This document shows, in pieces, positions 20,800 to 30,255 of a DNA stretch of 42,028 bases. The stretch is from JBGSON01 sp041739085 (lineage in GTDB: Bacteria; Patescibacteriota; Gracilibacteria; CAIRYL01): NCBI GenBank assembly GCA_041739085.1, contig JBGSON010000036.1:1-42028 (forward strand), written 5' to 3'. Every line of letters begins with the position of its first letter. Position 1 is the first letter of the stretch. Below the pieces are notes generated by a model. That model saw nothing but the letters and a program-made list of their open reading frames with translations. It ran no database searches and had not been told where the DNA came from. Both the position numbers and the translations under genes were made by a program.

Positions 20800-23478
20800 T
20801 TACTCGTCCTTTCCCTTCAGCCAGTCCGGAAGTGCTTCTTCATCATGATGATCTCCGGGATTTGCGGAAATGTTTTGGCCGGGCTGTGGAGGAGCCGGCG
20901 GTTCGGATCCGCCGTTATTCTGCTCGCCTTCGTCGACCGGTGTTGCTTCAGGAATAGGAGGAGTTGTTCCGTTTACGATCTCATTATTCTCATCCTCTCC
21001 TTTTAACCAATCAGGAAGCGCTGATTCGTTATTATGTTCTTCCGGGATGGCCGGTACTGTCATTTCTTCTGGATTTCCAGGAGTTGGTACTGAGGGGATC
21101 GCTTCATCCTGCGGGTTTAGCCAGTCGGGAGCAGTGGCGTCTTCGATATCATCTTTCGGAGACGAAAGAGAAACCGGAGCAGGAGATACGGAATCACCGG
21201 TGTTCAAATGAGGTTTGAGCCAGTCCGGAGCTTCTCCGTCGGCTTGAGCGAGCGGCGGGTTTTCCACTGCTTTATGGACACTTTCTTCAGTATAAGAGGG
21301 GGTCTCTTTGTCAGTGGTGATTTCATCCTCATCCGTTTTCAGCCAGGACGGAGTCTGAGGCGGTGCTGGTTGAACTGGCGATGGAGAAGGAGCAGATTGA
21401 TCCTTCAATGGAGCGGATACGACTTCCGGGTTTATCCCTGCGCCCTGAACGATAGTCCCATCAGGTGATCCCGGTGTGAGAACGGGGCCCTCTTTCTTGA
21501 ATTTTTTCCCTTTGAGCTTTTCCAGATCCATGATGATGATTTCTTCAAAACTGAGATCGGGGAGTTGGATTTTCCGGATGATGAGATAAGCGCCGATGAG
21601 TATGATGGGAACAAGGAAGATGAGGACAATGATGAGGATCCATCCTCCTCCTCCTTCTGTCTTTTCTTCAGCCGTGACCTGAGGGCTTTCTCCATTTCCG
21701 GAACTTGCGGGGGGATCTTTAGGAGGCGTGACAGGCTCTTCACCGTTGCCCGATGAAGAAGGGATCACCGGCGGAGTCACCTGGGGAAGAGATTTTACTT
21801 CGATATTCTGAGCGGTGGTCGTGCTCCTCCCGATGGAGTCTGTTATCGTGAGGACGACCGAATACATTCCGAGGTTTGCGTATGTATGAGACGGGTTCAT
21901 CTCGTCACTGGTCCCATTGTCGCCGAAATCCCAGGAATAAGAGAGCGCTCCATTGAGGAGTCTCGGATCCGCTGTAGATGTATTTTCGAATGTGAACGCG
22001 TTGTCGTGTGCGGAGAAGATGAAATTTGCGACGGGCGGGGAGGTCAGGGATTCTGATTCGCTCGATCCCTTGACGACGATATTTTTCGTAAAGCGGGTGA
22101 TCTCTTCTCCGTTGTTTTTCACAATAACGGTAAGGGGAATGGTCCCCGCCGTCTCATAACGATAGGTGAGAGTAGTCTTCTCCCCTTCATAATCCGTGAC
22201 AGAATCACCGTCAAAATCCCATTGAGTCTCTACACCCTCAGGCATCCCGAGGAGGAGAAAATCAACGCTTTCTCCGCGAAACACCTCTTCCTGGCTCGAA
22301 ATGAGTTTCATGAAGGAGACGGGCGGGAGATCCTCCGGGATTTCGTCAGGATTTTCATCGGGAATGATTTCTTCTGCATCAAAGACAATCGTCCTTTCGA
22401 TTTTACTCCCTTTCCGATCGCTGCCGACGACCAGAAGCTGGATCGAGATCTCTCCCCAGCTGTCTTTGAAGACTGTTTCCCAGGAAGAGCCGGTTGTGAA
22501 GGAATCAGAATCCAGATTGTCGACATCGTTTGCAGGATCACCGTCTTCGTTCGTATCAAAGATGATGTTCTTGTCGATCCGGTATTCGAGGATGTCGCCT
22601 TCAGATTTTCCGGAAAAAAACATGACTTTTTCTTCCGGTTTTTTCAGATGGATGATGCCATTTCCGTCTGACGGAGGGATGGTCTCCAGGACGGCTTTCA
22701 GGGGCTTATTCTTGAGATCTTCTGCGAGGGTTTCCGAGAACACGATTTCGACCGTTGTTTTCTCCGTGGAACCGGCGTCATAGAGGACAGTGAGCTCCGC
22801 GATCCGTGATGGTTTGTCATTTGAATAGACGGTGCTCCACGCATTTCCCGTGTAAAACGATGAGTGAAGCTTGTTATCGATGTCATTATCCGCAATCCCG
22901 TCGTCGTCAGAATCCACGGCGATATCAGCATCGATACGGAACTCACTCGGAGCTCCTCCTCCAGTAGCTTTCGGGAGAAATATGACCTCCGCGGAATCAC
23001 CGGAAACCGTGACGATGCCATCAGTTGCTTTCGGAAGTGTTTCGAGTCCCACTTTTGTTGTCTCAAATGTCGGAGAAGAGAGCGAAACCATCACCGTGAC
23101 GATCGTGGAAAGCGTCTCGTTCGTTCTTTTGTCAGTGCGGATGAGATTCACCGTGTATTCGCCTTCTTCGAGAAATGTGTTTTCGAAAACACGCTTTGAT
23201 GATGTCGACGCGGGCTGACTCTCAGTAGAACCATCGGAAACGCTTATGGGCATGACTTCGTTTCCTTTTTTCAGGATCCATGAATACTCATAGGAACTCG
23301 AATAATCAGTCGGTTCGATCTCAACCGTGTCTCCCACTTTCGCGTACATGATGCCGCTCGCGAGCGTAATTCTGTTTCCCGCGAATGGGGTGAACACAGA
23401 CGTAAGAAAGATCGCGAGAGTGACCGGGATGATGAGGAGAAAGTGCCGATACTGGTATGACCTGAAGAAGTTCTTCAT
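20800..23478 (-). CDS. PKD-domain surface protein with membrane anchor and PDWLK-repeat tail
   Basis: An 892-residue envelope protein. An N-terminal signal or anchor (FLLIIPVTLAIFLTSVFTPF) is followed by beta-rich modules with Asp-rich calcium-type loops (DSDDDGIADNDIDN, DTNEDGDPANDVDN). Two PKD domains follow (WDFDGDSVTDYEG; SYSWDFGDNGTSDEMNPSHT), then a Pro/Ser/Gly linker, one membrane helix (WILIIVLIFLVPIILIGAYLI) and an acidic, Pro-rich C-terminal tail of about 230 residues with five copies of P(S/D)WL(K/N). The tail is predicted cytoplasmic. The ATG at 23478 is preferred over an in-frame TTG at 23505 that overlaps the previous gene. It is the last gene of the pilin-like/PKD locus. Function inferred as adhesion or surface scaffold. 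Confidence 0.8.
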   Translation of the reverse strand: MKNFFRSYQYRHFLLIIPVTLAIFLTSVFTPFAGNRITLASGIMYAKVGDTVEIEPTDYSSSYEYSWILKKGNEVMPISVSDGSTESQPASTSSKRVFENTFLEEGEYTVNLIRTDKRTNETLSTIVTVMVSLSSPTFETTKVGLETLPKATDGIVTVSGDSAEVIFLPKATGGGAPSEFRIDADIAVDSDDDGIADNDIDNKLHSSFYTGNAWSTVYSNDKPSRIAELTVLYDAGSTEKTTVEIVFSETLAEDLKNKPLKAVLETIPPSDGNGIIHLKKPEEKVMFFSGKSEGDILEYRIDKNIIFDTNEDGDPANDVDNLDSDSFTTGSSWETVFKDSWGEISIQLLVVGSDRKGSKIERTIVFDAEEIIPDENPDEIPEDLPPVSFMKLISSQEEVFRGESVDFLLLGMPEGVETQWDFDGDSVTDYEGEKTTLTYRYETAGTIPLTVIVKNNGEEITRFTKNIVVKGSSESESLTSPPVANFIFSAHDNAFTFENTSTADPRLLNGALSYSWDFGDNGTSDEMNPSHTYANLGMYSVVLTITDSIGRSTTTAQNIEVKSLPQVTPPVIPSSSGNGEEPVTPPKDPPASSGNGESPQVTAEEKTEGGGGWILIIVLIFLVPIILIGAYLIIRKIQLPDLSFEEIIIMDLEKLKGKKFKKEGPVLTPGSPDGTIVQGAGINPEVVSAPLKDQSAPSPSPVQPAPPQTPSWLKTDEDEITTDKETPSYTEESVHKAVENPPLAQADGEAPDWLKPHLNTGDSVSPAPVSLSSPKDDIEDATAPDWLNPQDEAIPSVPTPGNPEEMTVPAIPEEHNNESALPDWLKGEDENNEIVNGTTPPIPEATPVDEGEQNNGGSEPPAPPQPGQNISANPGDHHDEEALPDWLKGKDE

Positions 23479-23497
23479 GTGAGATTTCAAGAGGGAT

Positions 23498-26400
23498 TCA
23501 TTCAATAGTGATGGGGATTTCTTCCGTGATATCGCCGGAGACCGTATCTTTCGCAGTGATCATAATAATGCCGCGGCCTGAAGAAGTCCCGGTGACTTCC
23601 ACCATGGCTTCTCCCATGACCGCCTGGGCAGAAGCGGAGGAGAAAGTGATAGGTCCTGTGACTACTACGAACTCAATTTTTCCATTGAAAAAAGTGTTAT
23701 TCGCGTTCTTCACAAAGACAAAGAGATTCGTCGGTTCGCCCGGAGTGATGAGGCGCTCGTTGAGGATCACATCAAGGGTTGTCATCGGATGACTCGATTT
23801 CAGCCGGATGCTCTCAAGAAGACCGGTGAGCTGGCCGGTGGGACTCAGGCGATCGGAGCCGGTCAAAACCTTTCCGCTCTCCTTGACCTCGATATCCCGG
23901 ATCACTTCACCCTCGACACCGAGGCGATCGATGACCGTGAGCTTCGCGGAAATAGTCCCGAATTCTTCATAGAAATGTTTCAGATTTTTTTCGCTGGATT
24001 CATTGTCATTCGCAGGGTCGCCATCGCCGTCCGCGTCCACTCTGGTATTGAAATCCCATTCGTAGATGAGGAGGTTGTCCGGGACTGACGGATCGGATTC
24101 CGATGTACCCGCATCAAATTCCACATTATGACCTTGGACAGAGTAGAGGAATGCCGCTTTCGGGAGCTTGTGCGCCCGGGCTACGAAAACGATTTTAGTA
24201 GCACTTGAAGCAAGACCGCGATGAACGACCTTCAGCTTCACATTGTATTCTCCCGGCTTGTCAAAACGGTGTGTGACGACGGCGCCTGACGAAGTGTTGT
24301 CATAGACATTGTCTCCTTCAAAGTCCCAGTAGTATGCGGAATCCGGGATTACGGAGCCGAGCGGATCACTCGCTTCAGCGTAAAAGGTTATGGTCTCGCC
24401 TTCTTCAATGCTTGTTTTCTCCACTTTGAAATCGACGACAGGACTCCTGTTCTCTCCGTTGATCGCATCCACGGGAGAAGTTTTTCCAAAGAGCTCTTCT
24501 GAATTAACCACCGCTCCGTTATTATCTCTGATCTCGACGATGAAGAAATATTTATTTGAGTCTTTCGGATTCCCAAAGACGGGAAGGATGATGGTCGTCG
24601 AAGGGACTGCCGTCGTGTGGAGCCCTACTTTTTCCGATGATCCCTCCCGATACGCCCACCATTTATATTCGATGACTCTGCCATCCCGGTCGACCGGATT
24701 CTGCACGGAGAGGGGAACGATAACAGGAGCAACTTTATTTGCGGGGATGGTGACAGAAAAGGCATCTATGAGAGGAGGTGAGTTCTGTATCTTGATCCAG
24801 AGTTTATCCGCTCCATCTTTCTTTCCGGTGGCTACATCGGTGACCGCAAGTTCCACAGGGAAGCATTCATTTTCACCGGGACTCTCATTGAATTTTCTCT
24901 GGACGACTGATTCCCGTTCATACGTCCCGTCATGGAAGATCCATTTGTATTCCAGGTTCTGCGGGAATCCGTCACGGTTCACCGAGAGGGAAGCATCGAG
25001 GGTGATCATATCCGTCCTTGAAGCGATGATCCCGCTTTGGTCCTTCCCGCAGAGATCAGTGGTGATAGTCTGGGGAACACCATCTTTCTGGACTGTATAA
25101 TAAGCGATCGGCATGTCTTTTTCTCCGATATGGATCGATTTCATCACGGTCTTGTCTTCATCGTTCGCATTGAATACCCGGAGTTTCACCACGTAGCGTC
25201 CCTTCGTCTTGTAGGAATGCGTTGTAGTCCTGTCTTCTCCCTGGTCGGAGGTGGAATCTCCGAACTCCCAGAGATAGGTGACGGCATTCGGAGAATCCGC
25301 AGAGAAGGTGATGAGTTTTTCCGGATGGGCGACGAATGAATCCGCTGTGAAATTGACATTGAGCACAGACCGGATCTCCACTTTTTTTGTGATCTCTTTC
25401 TGTTCTCCGCTCTCATCTGTTACGCGGAGATGCGCGCTATAGATCCCTTTTGATGTATAGGTATACTCAGTTCTGCTCGATTCAGAATCTGTGATCTCAA
25501 AAGCCCCGTCATTGTTAAAATCCCAGGAATAGATGAGCTTCCCTCCTTCAGGATCACTGCTGAGTCCCGCTTCAAAGACGATGATGGATGGTTCAGACAT
25601 GCTGCGTTCCGAGAAATCAAAAATGGCGATGGGAGCGATCGTCCTCACCTTCACGACATCAGAAGCTACTGCTGTCTGTCCCGCATTATCACGAACGGTG
25701 AGCGTGACCTGATAATTCCCGCCTCTCTCAAAGGTCTTGTTGAAAAATTCTTTGTTTATGGTCTCCTTGTCACCGGCGCTGTCTATAATCGTCCACACAT
25801 AGTCGATGATTTCTCCGCCGATATTCGTCCCTGACTCTGATCCTGAAAAATACACAGGAGTGCCGGTTATGATCTCATACGGCTGATAATCGATCCTCGC
25901 GACGATATCCGCGATCTTGATTTTTACAGCCCGGGAGTTTGTTTCTCCGAGCGCATCCTTTACCGTGAGCGTGACATCATATTCGTCCTTCTTCGTAAAG
26001 ATATGAGTAACGGTATCCGGTCCTTCTGTTTTTTGTGATGAAGAACTGTCGTCAAATGCCCAGGCATATTCCTGGATTTCACGGCCTTCGGTTTCTTCAA
26101 CGACGGGAGTGAAGACGATCCCTGAGGACGCCTCTGCGAGAGAAAATTCCTGAAAGAGTCTCGATTCCTCCCCGTTGATGAGAAAATTCACGGGAGCGGC
26201 TGTGTCCTCGACCATGACCTGTGCCGTACCCACCCCGTCAAAGACCTCCGTCCCGTTTTCCCTTTTGCTGATCCGGAGTGTAAAGACATATCTCCCGGAT
26301 TCTTCCAGTGTGTGGATGATCGTGTGTCCGTCACCGAGATCAACGGTCTGTCCGCTCCGGTCAATATAACTCCAGTGGAATGACTGGTCCGGGATCGTCT

Positions 26401-27784
26401 GATCGAGTCCGGGGTATTTTGAATCGATACCCGAGAGTTCGACAGTGAGCGGAGCTTTCCCCCTTGGCGGGGTCGCTGTGATTTTTACTGAAATGATATC
26501 CTTTGTAGAAAAACCCGTATCAAGAATCCTGCCATCGGGAAGCACGATCGAACCATCGGGAAGCATCTGATAACTTCCGGGAGGAAGCACGGTGCCGTTG
26601 GGGAGAATAATGGTACCATCCGGAAGGATGATGGTCCCGTCGGGAAGCCTTCTATAGGTGCCGGGTGGAAATACTCTTCCGTCCGGGAGAATGATGGTCC
26701 CGTCCGCAAGTTTGAGATAGCTTCCGGCAGGGAACACCCTTCCGTTCGGAAGGATGATGGTCCCGTCGGGAAGGATGAGCGTCCCGTCCGGCAGTTTGAT
26801 GAAGTCACCGGGACCGAGGATCGTTCCGTCCGGAAGCGCAAGGGATCCGTCCGGGAGAAGATGGTAGGAACCCGGAGGGATAATAGTCCCGTCAGCGAGG
26901 ATGAGCGTCCCGTTCGGAAGCTGGACGCTGCCGTCCGGGTAATGGACTGATCCGTCTGGATAGGTGAGGGACCCGTTCGGATTGATGGTCGTTCCCGGAG
27001 GGAGAGGACCATCCGGTCCGACAAGAGTAAGGACTCCATTCTCATCGACGACGACATGGATCGGATATTCTGTTCCCAGCACCGTCGTAAGGGTTCCACC
27101 CGGAGGCACGATGACTCCCGGGACAATGACAACACCATCGACAGTCGTCAACTGATGGGTTACGGGATCGACGACAACTGGGATTACATCGTCTCCTCTC
27201 ACAACGGTGAGAACACCTTCATCATCTGTAACGACATTATCGTTCGGATCAGGGCCATCGACTTCAGTGAGTGTATGATCATCCGGTGTCCCTTCGTTAT
27301 CGGTGGGGTCTGTGTGCGTTGGCTCCGAGAGCGTTTGATCGGTCGGCCCTTCTCCTGAACTGATGAACCATCTCACAATCGCGAAGGAAAGGAGGATAAG
27401 GATGATCCCGGCTCCCGCGAAGAGAACGATTTTCTTTCCCTTCGTGATGTTCTCCTCTTCCCCGCCGGAGAAGATCCAGAGAAAGGCTCCGTAGATGATG
27501 GCGATGACCGCGAAAAGTCCGACAAACATGAGGAAATAATCCACGATCTTCATGACCGCGGAACGGAAAGTGTCTTTGATGACTCCCGTCCCTTCCACTT
27601 CCGGAGCGCTAAGACATTGGGGCGGAGTGTCTGGATCGAGCGGGTCTACGATCCCCTCACAGGGATCTGCAGTCATGTCGATCGCCAGTGCAGGAGATGA
27701 AGCAACCTGAAAAATGTCCCCTCCCGAAGCAAGGAGAAATTGGATGGAAAGAACAGAGAAGAGGATGTATTTCAGTAATTTCAT
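23498..27784 (-). CDS. Giant secreted protein: VirB2-like module, heptapeptide repeat, PKD domains
   Basis: 1428 residues. The signal peptide (MKLLKYILFSVLSIQFLLAS) is followed by a VirB2/TrbC-like pair of membrane helices (about residues 78-145, IVDYFLMFVGLFAVIAIIYG and KGKKIVLFAGAGIILILLSF), the same module as the two small genes upstream. Then come an acidic Thr/Asp-rich linker, a strict 7-residue repeat (residues 266-419), about nine PKD-type domains (for example YSWDFNNDGAFEITD, YLWEFGDSTSDQGED, YYWDFEGDNVYDNTS) and a C-terminal Ig-like domain. Its ATG overlaps the stop of the upstream gene (TAATG). It is probably a very long surface adhesin or stalk; no enzymatic motif seen. Confidence 0.82.
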   Translation of the reverse strand: MKLLKYILFSVLSIQFLLASGGDIFQVASSPALAIDMTADPCEGIVDPLDPDTPPQCLSAPEVEGTGVIKDTFRSAVMKIVDYFLMFVGLFAVIAIIYGAFLWIFSGGEEENITKGKKIVLFAGAGIILILLSFAIVRWFISSGEGPTDQTLSEPTHTDPTDNEGTPDDHTLTEVDGPDPNDNVVTDDEGVLTVVRGDDVIPVVVDPVTHQLTTVDGVVIVPGVIVPPGGTLTTVLGTEYPIHVVVDENGVLTLVGPDGPLPPGTTINPNGSLTYPDGSVHYPDGSVQLPNGTLILADGTIIPPGSYHLLPDGSLALPDGTILGPGDFIKLPDGTLILPDGTIILPNGRVFPAGSYLKLADGTIILPDGRVFPPGTYRRLPDGTIILPDGTIILPNGTVLPPGSYQMLPDGSIVLPDGRILDTGFSTKDIISVKITATPPRGKAPLTVELSGIDSKYPGLDQTIPDQSFHWSYIDRSGQTVDLGDGHTIIHTLEESGRYVFTLRISKRENGTEVFDGVGTAQVMVEDTAAPVNFLINGEESRLFQEFSLAEASSGIVFTPVVEETEGREIQEYAWAFDDSSSSQKTEGPDTVTHIFTKKDEYDVTLTVKDALGETNSRAVKIKIADIVARIDYQPYEIITGTPVYFSGSESGTNIGGEIIDYVWTIIDSAGDKETINKEFFNKTFERGGNYQVTLTVRDNAGQTAVASDVVKVRTIAPIAIFDFSERSMSEPSIIVFEAGLSSDPEGGKLIYSWDFNNDGAFEITDSESSRTEYTYTSKGIYSAHLRVTDESGEQKEITKKVEIRSVLNVNFTADSFVAHPEKLITFSADSPNAVTYLWEFGDSTSDQGEDRTTTHSYKTKGRYVVKLRVFNANDEDKTVMKSIHIGEKDMPIAYYTVQKDGVPQTITTDLCGKDQSGIIASRTDMITLDASLSVNRDGFPQNLEYKWIFHDGTYERESVVQRKFNESPGENECFPVELAVTDVATGKKDGADKLWIKIQNSPPLIDAFSVTIPANKVAPVIVPLSVQNPVDRDGRVIEYKWWAYREGSSEKVGLHTTAVPSTTIILPVFGNPKDSNKYFFIVEIRDNNGAVVNSEELFGKTSPVDAINGENRSPVVDFKVEKTSIEEGETITFYAEASDPLGSVIPDSAYYWDFEGDNVYDNTSSGAVVTHRFDKPGEYNVKLKVVHRGLASSATKIVFVARAHKLPKAAFLYSVQGHNVEFDAGTSESDPSVPDNLLIYEWDFNTRVDADGDGDPANDNESSEKNLKHFYEEFGTISAKLTVIDRLGVEGEVIRDIEVKESGKVLTGSDRLSPTGQLTGLLESIRLKSSHPMTTLDVILNERLITPGEPTNLFVFVKNANNTFFNGKIEFVVVTGPITFSSASAQAVMGEAMVEVTGTSSGRGIIMITAKDTVSGDITEEIPITIE
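26528..26989 (-). repeat. Coding 21-bp repeat: 22 heptapeptide units (LPDGTII type)
   Basis: Residues 266-419 of the giant protein are 22 consecutive 7-residue units, consensus IILPDGT, without an insertion or deletion. Every third or fourth unit is replaced by a variant such as VFPPGTY or VLPPGSY. The codons differ between units, so the phase is kept at protein level. Confidence 0.92.
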
Positions 27785-28209
27785 TACACGGCGGCTTTAA
27801 TGAAGAAGTTCGTGAGCACAAACGCAAGGAGGATGACAATGATGCCTATTCCTGCGTATATCATTATTTTTTTCGCTTTCTCTTGGTTCTCTTCGCTCGC
27901 GAACGATGTGATGAAGAGAAAACCAGCCCAGACGAACGCCACGAATGCGACTACTCCGCAGATGATGAGGAGTATCTTCGTCCAAAACATGATCGCCTGA
28001 ATAAGCGTTGCTTCGGTCTCGATCCCTGAACCTTCTAATTCCGGTTTGAGGATTGCAATCCCGCCTTCAAGTCCGGGGCCGTCATACACGGTTGCTTCAT
28101 CGGCAAATGCAGGGGAATATGAGGGAGAATGGAAAAACACTCCAAGAAGAGCCACGAGAAATGGCGCAAGGAGGAAGACAAGAAGTTTATTCGCAAAATT
28201 TTGATGCAT
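27784..28209 (-). CDS. VirB2/TrbC-like two-helix membrane protein (copy B)
   Basis: 141 residues: signal peptide (LLVFLLAPFLVALLGVFF, cleaved near PAFA), a conserved segment TVYDGPGLEGGIAIL, an ETEATLIQAIMFWTKILLI helix and a second helix (KAKKIMIYAGIGIIVILLAF), ending NFFIKAAV. Small proteins with a signal peptide and two helices joined by a short polar loop are typical of conjugative pilins VirB2/TrbC. It is about 70 percent identical by eye to copy A over the second half. TAATG overlap with the giant PKD gene suggests co-translation. Confidence 0.72.
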   Translation of the reverse strand: MHQNFANKLLVFLLAPFLVALLGVFFHSPSYSPAFADEATVYDGPGLEGGIAILKPELEGSGIETEATLIQAIMFWTKILLIICGVVAFVAFVWAGFLFITSFASEENQEKAKKIMIYAGIGIIVILLAFVLTNFFIKAAV

Positions 28210-28245
28210 AGCGAACGGAATGATTTTGTATTTTTCTTTCCCCCT

Positions 28246-28258
28246 ATTTTCTCATAAA
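28246..28258 (-). promoter_or_regulatory. Conserved upstream motif TTTATGAGAAAAT (copy B)
   Basis: A 13-bp identical sequence is found 37 bp upstream of copy B and 28 bp upstream of copy A (28846-28858). TTGAAA-type -35 candidates lie further upstream in both. It may be the promoter region kept after duplication, or a regulator site. Confidence 0.5.
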
Positions 28259-28392
28259 ACGGGCTTTTTTTCAACTTAAAAAACGGTTAGACCATGAATA
28301 AGTTTCAAATAAATTATCGTTAAACCTCGTCCCAACGATTCCCAGGATGACTTTTTGAATTCAGGTTTATTGAAATTAATGCTTCAATACAA

Positions 28393-28818
28393 TCAAACAG
28401 CCGCTTTGATGAAGAAGTTCGTAAGGACAAACGAAAGGAGGACGACGATGATCCCGATTCCCGCGTAGAGCATCGTTTTCTTTGCCTTTTCCTGATTCTG
28501 TTCGTTCGCGAATGAGATGATGAAGAGGAATCCTGCATAAACAAACGCTACGAATGATACGACGCCGGAAATGATAATGAGGATCTTCGTCCAGAAAATG
28601 ATCGCCTGGACAAGAGTCGCTTCCGTTTCGATCCCGGAGCCATATAAATATTCCTTGAGAAGATCAATGCCTCCTTTGAGACCTGGGCCATTGTAGACCG
28701 TGTCACCGTCGTCTGCGGATGTGATTTTTGGCGAGTGAAAAGAGAATAACCATGCAAAAGACATCATCGAAAAAGAGCGAAGAAACAGAGATAGATATTG
28801 TAATGGTCTTTTTGTCAT
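28393..28818 (-). CDS. VirB2/TrbC-like two-helix membrane protein (copy A)
   Basis: 141 residues with the same layout as copy B: signal segment (LFLRSFSMMSFAWLFSF), TVYNGPGLKGGIDLL, GSGIETEATLVQAIIFWTK, and a second helix (KAKKTMLYAGIGIIVVLLSF) ending in the identical NFFIKAAV. The equal length and identical C-terminus indicate tandem duplication, with divergence concentrated in the signal peptide and mature N-terminus. It heads the surface locus. The 183-bp gap to copy B holds no gene. Confidence 0.72.
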   Translation of the reverse strand: MTKRPLQYLSLFLRSFSMMSFAWLFSFHSPKITSADDGDTVYNGPGLKGGIDLLKEYLYGSGIETEATLVQAIIFWTKILIIISGVVSFVAFVYAGFLFIISFANEQNQEKAKKTMLYAGIGIIVVLLSFVLTNFFIKAAV

Positions 28819-28845
28819 GGCATTTTTTAATATTATTTTCTCAAC

Positions 28846-28858
28846 ATTTTCTCATAAA
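28846..28858 (-). promoter_or_regulatory. Conserved upstream motif TTTATGAGAAAAT (copy A)
   Basis: Identical to the motif at 28246-28258, 28 bp before the start of copy A. Confidence 0.5.
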
Positions 28859-28968
28859 TCCGGCGTTTATTCAATTTCAAAGAAGCGTGGACATCCAGTG
28901 ACAGTGCAAAAAAAACTGGCGGAGGAATGAAAAAAACTCCACAATGAGCCCGGTATTTTTATCCTCAT

Positions 28969-30249
28969 ATGGATATTGTCGCGCAACTTGATAAGGCCTG
29001 CACAGCAAGCAGAAAAACGGCACTCCTCTCTGCCGAAGCAAAAAATCGCGCTCTCCTGTCCATCGCGAAATCGCTTCGAAAAAATTCAGATTCGATTCTT
29101 GAGGAAAACAAAAAAGACATTAAGAATGCGGAAGAAAACAAACTCGGTCGTCTTGTCGACCGGCTTCTCCTTACTCCGGAGAGGATAGATGGGATCGCCC
29201 GGGAGACGGAAAAAGTAGCGGAGCTCCCCGACTCTACAGGGACAATGATCATTGAAACAAGACATTCAAACGGGATGACCATCAGAAAAATGAGGGTCCC
29301 TCTCGGTGTTGTCGCTATGATCTATGAATCAAGACCGAATGTCACCGTGGACGCAGCCGTTCTCGCGTTGAAAAGCGGGAATGCGATCGTCCTCAAAGGG
29401 GGAAAAGAAGCGGAAAATTCAAACCGCGCACTCGTCCGGTGCATGAGGGAATCCCTGCGGGAGTCTGGAATCGACCCGGAAACGATCCAATTCCTTGATG
29501 GGGCGACGAGGGAGGATACGAGGATCCTCATGGAGGCGAGAGGGAAAGTCGATCTCCTCATCCCGAGAGGCGGAGCGAATCTTATCCGTTTTGTGCGCGA
29601 TCATTCCCGGGTGCCGGTCATCGAGACGGGCGCAAGTGTTGTCCACACGTTCATCGATGCATCTGCGGATATGAGGAAAGCGGTAGAAGTCGTCGTAAAT
29701 GAAAAAACCAGGCGGGTCTCTGTCTGCAATGCGGTAGACACGATCCTCATCCACGAAGCTATCGCAGAAGAATTTCTTCAAAAACTCGTTACCGGCATCA
29801 AGAAAAGCTCTTCGGATAAAAATCATTCATCTGTGATTCTCCATGCCGACAAAAAATGCTTTTTCCTGCTCTCCCAATGCGGATATGAAGCACTCGTTCC
29901 CGCAAAAGCAGATGATTATGACCACGAATGGCTTGATTATGAGATGAGTGTGAAAATCGTAGCGGATCTTGATGATGCGCTTGAACACATCAGGCTCCAT
30001 TCCCTTGGTCATTCCGAGAGCATCATCACTGAGGACAGGGCAAATGCCGAGTGTTTTCTCCTCGAGGTCGATGCCGCCTGCGTGTATCATAATGTGTCCA
30101 CAGCATTCTCGGATGGGGCTGAGTTCGGGCTCGGGACGGAGATCGGAATATCGACCCAGAAAATGCACGCACGCGGCCCATTCGCACTCGAAGCGCTCAC
30201 GACCACAAAATGGATAATCGAAGGGAATGGACAGACACGGCCGGCATAA
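28969..30249 (+). CDS. proA: Gamma-glutamyl phosphate reductase
   Basis: NADPH-dependent reduction of gamma-glutamyl phosphate to glutamate semialdehyde, the second step of proline synthesis (aldehyde dehydrogenase superfamily). 426 residues, full length. Family motifs: VPLGVVAMIYESRPNVTVDA, GNAIVLKGGKEA, LLIPRGGANLIRFV, the catalytic Cys in VSVCNAVDTILIH, and FGLGTEIGISTQKMHARGP near the C-terminus. proB and proC are not in the window. No Shine-Dalgarno; a promoter is not obvious. Confidence 0.96.
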   Translation: MDIVAQLDKACTASRKTALLSAEAKNRALLSIAKSLRKNSDSILEENKKDIKNAEENKLGRLVDRLLLTPERIDGIARETEKVAELPDSTGTMIIETRHSNGMTIRKMRVPLGVVAMIYESRPNVTVDAAVLALKSGNAIVLKGGKEAENSNRALVRCMRESLRESGIDPETIQFLDGATREDTRILMEARGKVDLLIPRGGANLIRFVRDHSRVPVIETGASVVHTFIDASADMRKAVEVVVNEKTRRVSVCNAVDTILIHEAIAEEFLQKLVTGIKKSSSDKNHSSVILHADKKCFFLLSQCGYEALVPAKADDYDHEWLDYEMSVKIVADLDDALEHIRLHSLGHSESIITEDRANAECFLLEVDAACVYHNVSTAFSDGAEFGLGTEIGISTQKMHARGPFALEALTTTKWIIEGNGQTRPA

Positions 30250-30255
30250 AATGAA

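Noticed and set aside
24390..25100. Plus-strand frame of 236 codons opposite the giant PKD gene, and a minus-strand frame at 26485-27138 in another phase
   Set aside because: Both are shadows of repetitive coding sequence; the translated PKD and PDG repeats in the main frame are unmistakable.
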